Below, one piece after another: positions 48,753 to 58,046 of a DNA stretch of 64,000 nucleotides; position 1 is the stretch's first letter, and each line of letters starts with the position of its first letter. The position numbers and the translations under genes were made by a program. Below the pieces are notes generated by a model. It was not told the origin of the DNA and did not search any database. It saw only the letters and a list, made by a program, of their open reading frames with translations. Source of the DNA: Candidatus Zixiibacteriota bacterium (GTDB taxonomy: Bacteria > Zixibacteria > MSB-5A5 > DG-27); assembly GCA_030605835.1 (NCBI GenBank), contig JAUWHO010000035.1:1-64000 (forward strand), written 5' to 3'.

Positions 48753-50540
48753 TCAGAGGATCTTTATATCCTTTGTCCTCAGTTGCAGTCTGAGTGTATC
48801 GTTCCAGTAGTTCCTTTCGACCACGTAAGCCATGTCGATATAGGCCGGCGCTCTCCCCCAGGCAGAGCCACCCTTGGCGGACATGTTCATCCAGCGGAGA
48901 TAGTCGCCCAGGCCGAAGCCGATGCAATCGAAGATCTCCCCATCCTTTCTCACCTTGAACTTGAGGTGGTTGTTGCCGACGATATACGGTTGTCCCACCA
49001 CCTCCAGTCCCCGGGACAGGAAAACCGGGCGCATGTTCTGAGGGCCAAAGGGGGCAAATCTCTCCAGGCTGTCGACTACCTTTTCATCTATCTGAAATAG
49101 GTCCGCCTCGACGTCGATCTGAAGCTTGGGGAGGAGGTCCTTAGAGCTCAACGCCTTCTCGGAGACCCTCTTTAACCTCTCCCGAAAGTCGTTAATCTTG
49201 TCGGCAGCGATAGACAGCCCGGCGGCGTATTTGTGGCCTCCGTAACGGATCAGATCCCCCTCGCACTCCTTCAGGGCATCGTATAGATGGAAGCCGGGGA
49301 TGCTCCGGGCAGAGCCCTTGCCCTCCTTCCCCTCCACCGCGATCAACACCGTCGGGCGGTGATATCTCTCCACGATGCGGGAGGCCACGATTCCGATCAC
49401 TCCCTGATGCCAGCCGGAAGCCGCTAAGACGATGGCCTTATCACACTCTAAATCAACGCTCTCCTCGATCTGCTCTAAGGCCTCTTCTAAGGTCTGCGCA
49501 TCGATGCTCTTGCGTCGGCGATTTTCCTGATTCAGGACTCTGGCGATGGCGGAGGCCTGCTCTTCGTTTTTGGTGGTCAGAAGTCTGATCGCCTTTTCGG
49601 CGTTTCCTAACCTCCCGACGGCGTTTATCCTCGGGGCTAACATGAATACGATCTGCCCGGTGCCGATGGGGCGTCCTAAAAGCCCGGAGATAAATATGAG
49701 GGCTTTGAGTCCCGGCTTGGAGGTTCTGGCCAGTTGATTCATCCCGAACTTGGTCACAACCCGATTCTCACCTCTGAGGGGAACGATGTCTGCCACCGTC
49801 CCCAGGGCCACCAAGTCCAAATGCTCCTCCAGCTCGGAGCCGTCCTGCCCCAGCCTCTGGTGAAGTGCCTGAGAGAGCTTGAAGGCGATCCCCACCCCGG
49901 CCAGCTCGCCTACCGGAACGTTGGAACTCCCCTCTGCGGAGACGGACCCTTCGGCTTTGGGATTGAGTATCGCTAAGGCCTCCGGAAGGGTGTCCGCAGG
50001 CTCGTGGTGGTCGGTAATGATGCAGTCGATCCCCAACTGCTTGGCGTAATCGACCTCCTCCCGGGCGGTGATTCCGCAATCCACGGAGATCAAAAGCCTC
50101 ACCCCGCGGCTTTTCGCCTCCTCGATCCCCTCCCTGGAGAAACCGTAACCCTCCGTCAGGCGGTTGGGGAGATAGTAGCTGACCTCCGCTCCCAACTTAT
50201 TTAAGACCAGAAAAACAAGAGAGGTGGCGGTGATGCCGTCGACATCGTAGTCGCCGTAGATCATGATCTTCTCTTGATTCTTCAGGGCTTCGACGATGCG
50301 ATCGACCGCCTTGGACATGTCTCTGAAGATGTAAGGGTCGGAGAGATGGGACAGATCCGGATTGAGAAAAACATCCACTTCCTGAAGATCGACCAGACCC
50401 CGGTTGACCAGGATTTTTGCCACCACCTCCGGAATCTGGAAGTTCTCGGCTAAAAGCTGGACTGCATCAGGCTCCGGCTCCGGAGCCTGCACCCAAGAGA
50501 GCCCACCTTCTCTGAAGTAACCTTTGCCCGATTTCGCCAT
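48753..50540 (-). CDS. recJ: single-stranded-DNA-specific exonuclease RecJ
   Basis: A 595-residue DHH-family 5'-3' exonuclease of recombination and mismatch repair. Motif I is IYGDYDVDGITATSLV, motif II VDCGI, motif III TDHHEPAD and motif IV near GTVADIV; the DHHA1 part contains YGGHKYAAGLSI. The C-terminal OB-like domain follows. Length is typical. It lies upstream of meaB in the same direction, 64 bases away. Confidence 0.93.
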   Translation of the reverse strand: MAKSGKGYFREGGLSWVQAPEPEPDAVQLLAENFQIPEVVAKILVNRGLVDLQEVDVFLNPDLSHLSDPYIFRDMSKAVDRIVEALKNQEKIMIYGDYDVDGITATSLVFLVLNKLGAEVSYYLPNRLTEGYGFSREGIEEAKSRGVRLLISVDCGITAREEVDYAKQLGIDCIITDHHEPADTLPEALAILNPKAEGSVSAEGSSNVPVGELAGVGIAFKLSQALHQRLGQDGSELEEHLDLVALGTVADIVPLRGENRVVTKFGMNQLARTSKPGLKALIFISGLLGRPIGTGQIVFMLAPRINAVGRLGNAEKAIRLLTTKNEEQASAIARVLNQENRRRKSIDAQTLEEALEQIEESVDLECDKAIVLAASGWHQGVIGIVASRIVERYHRPTVLIAVEGKEGKGSARSIPGFHLYDALKECEGDLIRYGGHKYAAGLSIAADKINDFRERLKRVSEKALSSKDLLPKLQIDVEADLFQIDEKVVDSLERFAPFGPQNMRPVFLSRGLEVVGQPYIVGNNHLKFKVRKDGEIFDCIGFGLGDYLRWMNMSAKGGSAWGRAPAYIDMAYVVERNYWNDTLRLQLRTKDIKIL

Positions 50541-50560
50541 AACAGAATAGAATCGGAAAC

Positions 50561-50921
50561 GCAGCAGACCGTAAGCCGGGTTCTGTGTCTGGCGACCATC
50601 TATCTGGGCCCGGAGTCACCTTCGGGCTCAAGCGGCCTACCCAGGAGTAAAAAGCGAGGCGGGCTACCTCTTCTCCTCTATTTGGCCTTGCTTTCGGGTG
50701 GGGTTTGCCGTGCCTCCGAAGTCACCTCCGGAGCGGTGGTCTCTTACACCACCTTTTCACCTTCGCTCGCGGGAGTATTGCAACCTCCACGGGCTGTATG
50801 TTTTCTGTGGCACTCTCCGTCGGATCACTCCGCCCTGAAGTTATCAGGCACCCTGCCCTGGAAAGCCCGGACTTTCCTCCCCCCGTCAGAGCTGACGGGA
50901 GGCGATCGCCTGGCCTGCTGC
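50561..50921 (-). ncRNA. rnpB: RNase P RNA (bacterial type A)
   Basis: On the minus strand the 5' part has GAGGAAAGTCCGGGC and the 3' part has ACAGAACCCGGCTTACGGTC, the universal P4 and end signatures. The P1 stem is GCAGCAGGCC (50921-50912) with GGTCTGCTGC (50570-50561). Internal GAGAGTGCCACAGAAAACA and AAGGTGAAA also match. It is the catalytic RNA that matures tRNA 5' ends. Ends are set by P1 and may be off by a few bases. Confidence 0.93.
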
Positions 50922-51014
50922 ATCTCCTCTTTTAATAATACCCAAAAGGAGCCCCACTGTCAAGGGATAGTTTTCGTAATTTGATGTCCTCCTGAAAGTT
51001 ATCCCAACAGAAAC

Positions 51015-52478
51015 TTAACGGTTCACCCGGTAGTTGGGGGCCTCTTTGGTGATGGTGACACCGTGGGGATGGCTCTCTCGCCAGCCCGCACCGGTTATCC
51101 GCAGGAACTTGGCCTCCCTTCTCAGGTCGGCGAGGTTCTTGGCCCCACAGATCCCCATTCCGGATCTGAGCCCCCCGATCAATTGAAATATCGACTCCGA
51201 GAGGGGTCCTCTGTAGGGGACTCGCCCCTCCACCCCCTCCGGGACCAGTTTATCCGGTTCCTTGCTCTCTTGATGGTAGCGGTCCCCGGAGCCAACCTTC
51301 AGAGCCTCCACCGAGCCCATACCTCGGTACACCTTGAAGGTTCTTCCCTCGAAGAGAACCGTCTCCCCGGGAGATTCCTGGGTGCCAGCGAAAAGTCCCC
51401 CGATCATAACCACCTCGGCACCGGCAGCCAAGGCCTTGGTGATATCTCCGGAATATCTGATGCCTCCGTCGGCGATGAGAGGCCTGTCATGTTCAGCACA
51501 TACGGAAGCACAGTCCATGATCGCGGTCAACTGCGGCACCCCCACCCCGGCGATGACCCGAGTGGTACAGATTGAGCCCGGTCCCACTCCCACCTTGACG
51601 CTGTCGGCTCCGGCCTCGATGAGAGCCCGGGCACCCCGGGGGGTAGCAACGTTGCCCGATATCAGCTCGGTGTTGGGGAATTTCTCCTTCAGCTTCGTGG
51701 TCGCTTGCAGCACCCCCTGGGAATGCCCGTGCGATACGTCCACCACCAGAAGGTCAACCCCGGCCTGGACCAGAGCAGAGGCCCGGTCGATGTAATCCTC
51801 ACCCACCCCCACCGCGGCTCCCACCAACAGCCTCCCCCTACTATCCTTGGCGGCATCCGGATATTGAATCTTTTTCATTATGTCTTTGACGGTGATCATC
51901 CCTTTGAGATTCATCTCTACGTCCACCACCAGGAGCTTCTCGATCCGATGGCGGTGCAAAAGCCCCTTGGCCTCCTCCAGGGTTATGCCCTCGGAGGCGG
52001 TGATGAGCTCATCCTTGGTCATGATCTGGGCAATCCGCTGATCCAAGTTCTCCACGAAGCGAAGGTCACGGTTGGTGAGAATTCCAACCAACTTCCCCCG
52101 GGAGGTGATGGGGATGCCGGAGATCGAGAACCTTTTCATATACTCTAAAGCTTTGGAGATCTTCTGCTCCGGCGGCAGGGTGATGGGGTCCACGATCATC
52201 CCCGATTCCGAGCGCTTCACCTTCTCCACCTCCAGCGCTTGAGCATCCAGAGGCAGATTGCGATGGATCACTCCCAGGCCACCCGCCCGGGCAATCGCGA
52301 TTGCCAGCTCCGACTCCGTGACGGTATCCATGGCGGCCGAGATGATGGGGAGGTTCAAGCCGATCTTGGGGGTCAGTCTGGTTTTGATCTCTGTCTCTCT
52401 TGGTAAAACCTCGGAATAGGAGGGAACCAGGAGGACATCGTCGAAGGTCAAGGCCTCCTTTTCAATTGTCGGGGACAT
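51015..52478 (-). CDS. guaB: inosine-5'-monophosphate dehydrogenase
   Basis: A 487-residue enzyme for the NAD-dependent step from IMP to XMP in guanine nucleotide synthesis. The barrel carries the catalytic Cys loop [19 protein letters not shown]; two CBS domains are inserted at about 95-205 ([39 protein letters not shown]). The C-terminus has the mobile flap (YRGMGSVEA) and GRVPYRGPL. Its ATG directly follows the TAG of the zinc-ribbon gene, so the two are coupled. Confidence 0.95.
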   Translation of the reverse strand: MSPTIEKEALTFDDVLLVPSYSEVLPRETEIKTRLTPKIGLNLPIISAAMDTVTESELAIAIARAGGLGVIHRNLPLDAQALEVEKVKRSESGMIVDPITLPPEQKISKALEYMKRFSISGIPITSRGKLVGILTNRDLRFVENLDQRIAQIMTKDELITASEGITLEEAKGLLHRHRIEKLLVVDVEMNLKGMITVKDIMKKIQYPDAAKDSRGRLLVGAAVGVGEDYIDRASALVQAGVDLLVVDVSHGHSQGVLQATTKLKEKFPNTELISGNVATPRGARALIEAGADSVKVGVGPGSICTTRVIAGVGVPQLTAIMDCASVCAEHDRPLIADGGIRYSGDITKALAAGAEVVMIGGLFAGTQESPGETVLFEGRTFKVYRGMGSVEALKVGSGDRYHQESKEPDKLVPEGVEGRVPYRGPLSESIFQLIGGLRSGMGICGAKNLADLRREAKFLRITGAGWRESHPHGVTITKEAPNYRVNR

Positions 52479-53192
52479 CTATTGTTCCTCCTCTGACCAG
52501 ACTAAGATCCGCCCGCAGTTATCGCAGGCATAGATACGGTCCCCCTTTTTCATCTCCTGAATTCTCTGGGGAGGCACCTGTTTGAAGCAGCCTCCGCAGG
52601 AACGCTTCTTGATCATAACCACCGCAGCCCCCCTCTTTCCCCTCCGCACCCGCTCGTAGGTCGACATCACCCTTCTGGAGACGTGGGAGGCGACATTCTG
52701 CCTCTGGGTCTGTCGGGATTTGATCTTGTCCTCGATGGAGTCCAACTCCTTTCGCAGCCCCACCAGCTGGGAGAGGTGCGATTTCTCCATCCCCCCACAC
52801 TTCTCCTGGACCTCCTTTAGTTGCTCGCCGGTGACCTCCTGCTGCTCCAAGACCTGAATCAACGCCTCTTCGTTCTCAGAGATCTTCTCCTTGACGTGGC
52901 TTATCTGCGCGGTTAGGGCGTCGTATTCCTTGTTGGTCTTTATCTCGCGCATCCTCTTTCTGCTTCTCTGGAGCTCCTCCTGATTGACGTCGATTTCCAG
53001 CTCCAAACGTTTCTTCTCCCTCTCCAGGGAAACCAGGCCCTGCTCGAGATCCTCCACCTCCTGCTTACATCCGGAGACTTCCCTCTCTAAGTTGTCGATC
53101 ATATCCGGCAGATAGACCTTGGAACTTTCCAACTCCGCAAGCTGCTCATCGATCTCCTGAAGTTCTAAGAGGAGTTTCAAATCTCTCTGCAT
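52479..53192 (-). CDS. coiled-coil zinc-ribbon protein (CdsZ/zf-RING_7-like)
   Basis: 237 residues. Residues 1-175 form a long antiparallel coiled coil rich in Glu, Lys and Leu (MQRDLKLLLELQEIDEQLAE). The C-terminus has a C4 zinc ribbon: SCGGCFKQVPPQ then YACDNCGRIL. This is the widespread family earlier known as YbgI-neighbour or HP0958-like; the Helicobacter member binds RNA polymerase sigma-54 and flaA mRNA. Its role here is unproven. It shares a stop-start junction with guaB. Confidence 0.82.
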   Translation of the reverse strand: MQRDLKLLLELQEIDEQLAELESSKVYLPDMIDNLEREVSGCKQEVEDLEQGLVSLEREKKRLELEIDVNQEELQRSRKRMREIKTNKEYDALTAQISHVKEKISENEEALIQVLEQQEVTGEQLKEVQEKCGGMEKSHLSQLVGLRKELDSIEDKIKSRQTQRQNVASHVSRRVMSTYERVRRGKRGAAVVMIKKRSCGGCFKQVPPQRIQEMKKGDRIYACDNCGRILVWSEEEQ

Positions 53193-53239
53193 CTATCTCT
53201 CCAATCTACGTTGAGAAATCGTTGGCGGGGAAACTTCAG

Positions 53240-53273
53240 CGAAAATGAAAATGCACCCAGATGATGGGTGCGT
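53240..53273 (-). terminator. Rho-independent terminator of the tRNA transcript
   Basis: GCACCCA (53253-53259) pairs with TGGGTGC (53265-53271); on the minus strand the stem is followed by ATTTTCATTTTC. It lies about 180 bases beyond the tRNA-Val 3' end and 50 bases before the zinc-ribbon start. Confidence 0.7.
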
Positions 53274-53450
53274 CTTAAAGTCTTCGACGATACCGGCAGC
53301 AGACGGAATCGACAGTTGAACCTTCTCTGAGGCGGGCGATTTCGATTTTCGCCGGCAGAGACCGCCAACCTGCAAGCCAACCCTACCGGCAGAGATTCCT
53401 GGATTTTTCTTGCCTCCACAGAGGCGAAATAGTTGCGCAATTCTCAATGG

Positions 53451-53524
53451 TGGGCAATACTGGATTTGAACCAGTGACCTCTCGGATGTGAACCGAACGC
53501 TCTAACCAGCTGAGCTAATTGCCC
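53451..53524 (-). tRNA. tRNA-Val (anticodon CAC)
   Basis: Minus strand: acceptor GGGCAAT pairs with ATTGCCC, anticodon loop TTCACAT, T-loop GTTCAAATC, discriminator A. CCA not encoded. The TAC-reading tRNA-Val is at 21443-21516. Confidence 0.93.
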
Positions 53525-53550
53525 TACGGTCGACAAATCTAAAACCTCTG

Positions 53551-53624
53551 TGGGCCCAGTAGGACTCGAACCTACGACCCACTGATTATGAGTCAGTTGC
53601 TCTAACCAACTGAGCTATGGGCCC
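53551..53624 (-). tRNA. tRNA with CAT anticodon (elongator Met or Ile2)
   Basis: Minus strand: acceptor GGGCCCA pairs with TGGGCCC, anticodon stem ACTGA/TCAGT with loop CTCATAA, T-loop GTTCGAGTC, discriminator A. The first pair is Watson-Crick, so it is not initiator tRNA. Whether C34 is changed to lysidine (Ile2) cannot be read reliably. Confidence 0.9.
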
Positions 53625-53790
53625 ATTTATTCTATCAATAAGCTTTACTCCCCCCTTAGTCAAGGATTTTGTCTGCCCTGGTCGAAATTTATCTTCCGCA
53701 GCAACGGTGAGTGGTTAAACTTAAGCAGCAAGTGGCGAGGAGAAGGCGGCTTGAAAGACGAAGACCTCTGTTAGTAGCTTCGGTCTCCTG

Positions 53791-55599
53791 TTAGCTTGGA
53801 ATTTTTTCCCTGGCAAGCCTTCTTTCCGGTTTGGGGGTCGGTTCTGTCCGTCTCCCGCAGTTCTTGAGATAGACCGTGAAGATCGTCCCCTCTCTGCCGC
53901 TGTAAAGTGAGAGGTGCGCCTGCAAGCTCTCCGCCAGCCTCTGCACCACCGCCAACCCCAAACCGGTTCCCTCCGATTTCGTCGTGTAGAAGGGCTGAAA
54001 GAGCTTATTCAAGATCTCCTCGGGAATGCCCTCCCCGCTGTCGATGACGTTAACCGCGCAGAGGTTGTTGGCCTCGATGAGATCCCTCTCCTGAGAGCTG
54101 TCCATCTTCTTTAGTCTGTCCTCAAAGGGGCTGGATGGTAGATATTTGAAGCCGGTGTCCACCATCCCCTCGGTGATCTTGATCTCGCCCCCTTCGGGAC
54201 CGAAGGCCTGCTGGGAGTTCAAAACCAAATTCAGAAAGAGCTGTTTCACCTGGTTCTCCTCGCCCAAGATCCTTAGCTCTGGATCTTCGAACTCGATTCT
54301 GCAGGTGATGTTGGGTCGATAGGAGGGGTGTTCTCGTGCGATGGCGAAGACTTCCTCCAGGAGGGGAAAGAGCTTTACCTCCTCCTGCGTGGCCACCTGA
54401 ATTCCGGAGTAGCGCAGGATGCCCGAAAGCACCTGATTCAGGCGCGTGGACTCCTTGAGGACTAACTCCATCAACCTCTGATTTTGTCCGCTGAGGTCCA
54501 GCTCCGAGCTTAGAACCTGCACCGATCCACTGATGGCCGCCAGAGGGTTTCTGATTTCGTGGGCGATGCTCGCCGAAAGCTGCCCCACCGCCGCCAGGCG
54601 GTCGCCAAGCCTCACCCTCTCCTCTAGCATCTTGACCCGAGTGAGATCGGTAAACTGAACCACCAGACCACCGAAGACTTTCCCCTCATCCAAAAAGGGA
54701 GTTATTGACAGCCCCAGGGGGATCTCCCTTTTACCTTCCCTGGCGATTCTGATCTCAGTTCGCTCCTGACATAGCTGCCTCTCCAAGGAATCAGCCACTA
54801 ACTCCCCCAGACTCAGTAAGCCGCCGGTGAGAACTTCGCTGTAGTGGCGTTCCTTGGTCTGTTGCCTCCCCACCCCCAGGATTGCCTCCGCGGATCTGTT
54901 GAAATGAACGATCCTCCCCTCTGCATCGATGCTGACCAAGCCGGAGTGCATCTGTTCGATTATCTCCTCCGTCTCCAGCCTGGTGTGCCTGAGCTCGTCG
55001 GAGGTCAGCGATAGCTCCCGGGTTTTGCGATGCAACTTCTCCGCCATATATCCGACGTTGAAAGCTATTATGAGAAAGATGAAGATGTTCAGCGCCAGGG
55101 TGGAGAAATCGGCAGAGGAGCTGCCGTAGAATCGGGCCAGATTCGAAAGGGTGGGAAAAGCTATAGCCCTTTCGAAGGAGCTTCCCAGGACCACGAAGAG
55201 GTAAAAGACACTTCCGGTGGCTGCCGCCAGCATGGAGCCCTTCAATTGGCAAATTAGCCCCGCAGAAGCAATCGAGAGCACGAAGAATAAGGAGAAGGGA
55301 CTGTCGATGCCTCCGGAGTGATTGACGATAGCGGCTTCTATTCCCAACTCCAGTATGACGTGGAAGAGCAAAAGCAGCTTGATCGACGAGCGCCGCAGAA
55401 GATTTCTCCCCAGAGAGACACCCAAGACGAAGACGGCGACGCTGATGCTGTAAGCCACTAAAAGATAGTGAACGAAGGTGTCGTGCCACAGAAATACCAG
55501 ACAGGTTCCGGTCAAAAGAAGGAAGACGAAAAAGCGGGACAGGATCAGGGAATTGAGATCCTCGGATAAGGGATTCAGTGCCCGCAGTCTCTCTCTCAT
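53791..55599 (-). CDS. pilS: PilS-like sensor histidine kinase
   Basis: 602 residues. Six hydrophobic helices in about residues 20-190 (FVFLLLTGTCLVFLW to FLIIAFNVGYMAE), a PAS domain (about 210-325; GLVSIDAEGRIVHFN), the HisKA dimer helix with phospho-His in ASIAHEIRNPLAAISG (about 350), and a HATPase domain with N box LFLNLVLNSQQAF, DSGEGIPEE and GTGLGLAVVQRL. The plan is that of PilS/NtrB, which controls pilin through a sigma-54 activator PilR. It starts right at the stop of pilC (TAG then ATG). No pilR follows; tRNA genes do. The activator at 24267-25739 could be the partner, but its receiver is degenerate. Confidence 0.87.
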   Translation of the reverse strand: MRERLRALNPLSEDLNSLILSRFFVFLLLTGTCLVFLWHDTFVHYLLVAYSISVAVFVLGVSLGRNLLRRSSIKLLLLFHVILELGIEAAIVNHSGGIDSPFSLFFVLSIASAGLICQLKGSMLAAATGSVFYLFVVLGSSFERAIAFPTLSNLARFYGSSSADFSTLALNIFIFLIIAFNVGYMAEKLHRKTRELSLTSDELRHTRLETEEIIEQMHSGLVSIDAEGRIVHFNRSAEAILGVGRQQTKERHYSEVLTGGLLSLGELVADSLERQLCQERTEIRIAREGKREIPLGLSITPFLDEGKVFGGLVVQFTDLTRVKMLEERVRLGDRLAAVGQLSASIAHEIRNPLAAISGSVQVLSSELDLSGQNQRLMELVLKESTRLNQVLSGILRYSGIQVATQEEVKLFPLLEEVFAIAREHPSYRPNITCRIEFEDPELRILGEENQVKQLFLNLVLNSQQAFGPEGGEIKITEGMVDTGFKYLPSSPFEDRLKKMDSSQERDLIEANNLCAVNVIDSGEGIPEEILNKLFQPFYTTKSEGTGLGLAVVQRLAESLQAHLSLYSGREGTIFTVYLKNCGRRTEPTPKPERRLAREKIPS

Positions 55600-56802
55600 C
55601 TAACTTATTGCTCCGATGATGTCGAACATCGGCAGATACATGGCAATCAGGATGCCTCCCATGACCATCCCTAAAATCACGATGATCACCGGCTCGATTA
55701 TGGAGGTTATGGCGGCGACGGCGGCGTCTACCTCCTCGTCATAGAAATCCGCGATTTTGGCGAGCATCTCGTCCAGGCCGCCGGTTTTCTCCCCCACCGA
55801 GATCATCTGGGTGACCATCGGGGGGAATATCCCCGTCTCCTTCAGGGGGGTGGTGATGGTCTCCCCCCCGGCGATGGAGATGGCGGCCTTCTGTATGGCT
55901 TGGTGCAAAACCAGGTTGCCGGCAGTTTTGGCGGTGATCTCTAAGGCCTCCAGAATCGGGACCCCACTGGAGATCAGGGTTCCCAGAGTACGACTGAAGC
56001 GGGAGATGGCGGTTTTGCGGACGAGACTGCCCAGAAGAGGCAGCCTCAGTTTAAGCCTGTCAACCAAAAGCCTCCCCGAAGGGTAGCGGACGAAGAACTT
56101 ATACCCGATGGCCAACACCACCAAGGTGACTATCCCCAGGAGGAAGTTCGATTTGATAGCCTGAGAGATGGTAAGCACTACCTTGGTGGGCGCCGGAAGC
56201 TCAGCCCCCAGACCCGCAAACATCTTGGAGAAAATGGGAACTATAAAGGTCAGCATGGCAATGGTGGCCCCCAGGGCCACGAAGCTGACCACTGCTGGAT
56301 AGGCCATGGCACCCTTCACCTTGCGCCTCAAACGCTCGGCTTTCTCGAGAAAGCTGGCCAGGCGGTTCAGAATCACATCTAAGGCCCCACCGACCTCTCC
56401 AGCCTCCACCATGCTGACGTAAAGGTCGTCGAAGGTTCTCTTGTGTTTGGACAAACCCTCGGAAAGGCTATCCCCCCCCTGAACCGATTCCTTCACCGCG
56501 GCAATCACCTTACGAAATTCGGCGCTCTCCATCTGCTGGGAGAGAATCTCTAAACATTGCACCATGGGAAGTCCGGCACCGATCATGGTGGAGAACTGGC
56601 GAGTGAAACGGGAGATATGGACCTTTTTGATCCTCCCGAATCGCAGATCTATCTTTATCTCGGAGGGCTTCTGGGTCACCGAGGTGGTGAGGATTTTCTT
56701 CTTTCGCAGCTGGCGTATCAGCTCCTCCTTGCTTTTCGCCTTCATCTCCCCGGCGACTGCGGCCCCGCCGATCGACTTTCCCTTGTATTCAAATATTGGC
56801 AC
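55600..56802 (-). CDS. pilC: type IV pilus inner-membrane platform protein PilC
   Basis: A 400-residue type II secretion F-domain protein. Two GspF domains are each closed by long hydrophobic helices (VVSFVALGATIAMLTFIVPI at about 175 and IEPVIIVILGMVMGGILIAM at about 370). The motif FTRQFSTMIGAGLPMVQCLE is typical. It is the platform that links pilus ATPases with the growing fibre. GTG start with GGAG 7 bases before it. Between pilT and pilS. Confidence 0.92.
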   Translation of the reverse strand: MPIFEYKGKSIGGAAVAGEMKAKSKEELIRQLRKKKILTTSVTQKPSEIKIDLRFGRIKKVHISRFTRQFSTMIGAGLPMVQCLEILSQQMESAEFRKVIAAVKESVQGGDSLSEGLSKHKRTFDDLYVSMVEAGEVGGALDVILNRLASFLEKAERLRRKVKGAMAYPAVVSFVALGATIAMLTFIVPIFSKMFAGLGAELPAPTKVVLTISQAIKSNFLLGIVTLVVLAIGYKFFVRYPSGRLLVDRLKLRLPLLGSLVRKTAISRFSRTLGTLISSGVPILEALEITAKTAGNLVLHQAIQKAAISIAGGETITTPLKETGIFPPMVTQMISVGEKTGGLDEMLAKIADFYDEEVDAAVAAITSIIEPVIIVILGMVMGGILIAMYLPMFDIIGAIS

Positions 56803-56826
56803 CTTCTGTCTCCAAAATTATCAAGG

Positions 56827-57915
56827 TTAAAAAGTTTTCAACAGACTCTTTGCTTGCGGCTGACGGCTTAGCAAGTCATTCAGCTCCCCGAGGTCGCTGG
56901 AGCGCGACATCGCCTCCTGAACCGTTGTTCTCCCGGCTTTGCACCGTTCCGCCAGCGACTGATTCATGGTCTTCATCCCATATTTGGCACCGGCCTGGAT
57001 GAGGCTGTAAATCTGATGCACCTTGTTGTCGCGAATCACGGCCCGGATGGCGGGAGTACAGATTAGAACTTCCAGCGCCAGAACTCTCCCGCCCCCAATT
57101 CTGGGTAGAAGCTGTTGACAGACCACCGCTTGCATACAGAACGAGAGCTGCGTCCGCACCTGCTGTTGGCGGTTGCTGGGAAAGACATCGATTATGCGGT
57201 TAATGCTCTCGGCGGCGGAGTTGGTGTGCAAGGTCCCGAAGACCAAGTGTCCGGTCTCGGAGATATTCAGGGCAGCCTCGATGGTTTCCAGATCCCGCAT
57301 CTCCCCGATGAGGACGACATCGGGATCCTGGCGGAGCGCGTATTTCAGTGCGGAGGCAAAGGAGATTGTATCCGAGTGCACCTCTCGCTGATTGATCAGG
57401 CAGCTGCCATGAGAATGTAAGAACTCGATGGGATCCTCCACGGTGAGAATATGGAGGTGTTTCTCGCTGTTGATTCTGTCTACCAGTGCCGCCAGGGTGC
57501 TGGATTTGCCGCTGCCGGTGGTACCTGTGATCAACACCAAGCCCCGGGGCAATTTGGCCAGTTCGGCCACCGCATCGGGCACTCCTAACTCTCGGAAACC
57601 CATGATCTTGAAGGGGATGAGACGTATGGCTGCGGAGACGTTGCCTCTCTGCATAAAAATGTTACAGCGGAAGCGGGCCAAACCCTCAATTCCGAACGAC
57701 AAATCCAGCTCGCTATCCTGCTCGAATTTCTTCTTCTGCTTTTCGGTCATGATATTGTAAGCCAGCCGGCGAGTGTCCTCCGGAGACAGAGCTTCGGTGC
57801 CCTGGCACTGCAGTTGGCCGTCGAGGCGGAATTGCGGAGGGCTACCGACACTGAGGTGCAAATCGGAGGCCTTACCCTTCACCATCTTCTGGAGAAGTTC
57901 CTGAAGCGAATACAT
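56827..57915 (-). CDS. pilT: pilus retraction ATPase PilT
   Basis: A 362-residue hexameric ATPase that drives pilus retraction. Walker A ITGTTGSGKSSTLAALVD, Asp box TVEDPIEFLH, Walker B QDPDVVLIGEMRDLETIEAA, His box GHLVFGTLHTNSA and the C-terminal AIRAVIRDNKVHQ, close to the AIRNLIRE motif of PilT. The ATG at 57915 has GGGGG 7 bases upstream; a TTG at 57921 is too near it. Placed between pilB and pilC. Confidence 0.93.
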   Translation of the reverse strand: MYSLQELLQKMVKGKASDLHLSVGSPPQFRLDGQLQCQGTEALSPEDTRRLAYNIMTEKQKKKFEQDSELDLSFGIEGLARFRCNIFMQRGNVSAAIRLIPFKIMGFRELGVPDAVAELAKLPRGLVLITGTTGSGKSSTLAALVDRINSEKHLHILTVEDPIEFLHSHGSCLINQREVHSDTISFASALKYALRQDPDVVLIGEMRDLETIEAALNISETGHLVFGTLHTNSAAESINRIIDVFPSNRQQQVRTQLSFCMQAVVCQQLLPRIGGGRVLALEVLICTPAIRAVIRDNKVHQIYSLIQAGAKYGMKTMNQSLAERCKAGRTTVQEAMSRSSDLGELNDLLSRQPQAKSLLKTF

Positions 57916-58046
57916 ACGCAAACCCCCATTTATGCCCCAGCAGCGAAATCGTACACAATCACTGGGGCGGTCTCGATTCCTCTTCTGATATTATCGACTG
58001 TGGAAACGCTTTCTTGAAACAGAGACGCCCGCTACCACAGAGGGCG

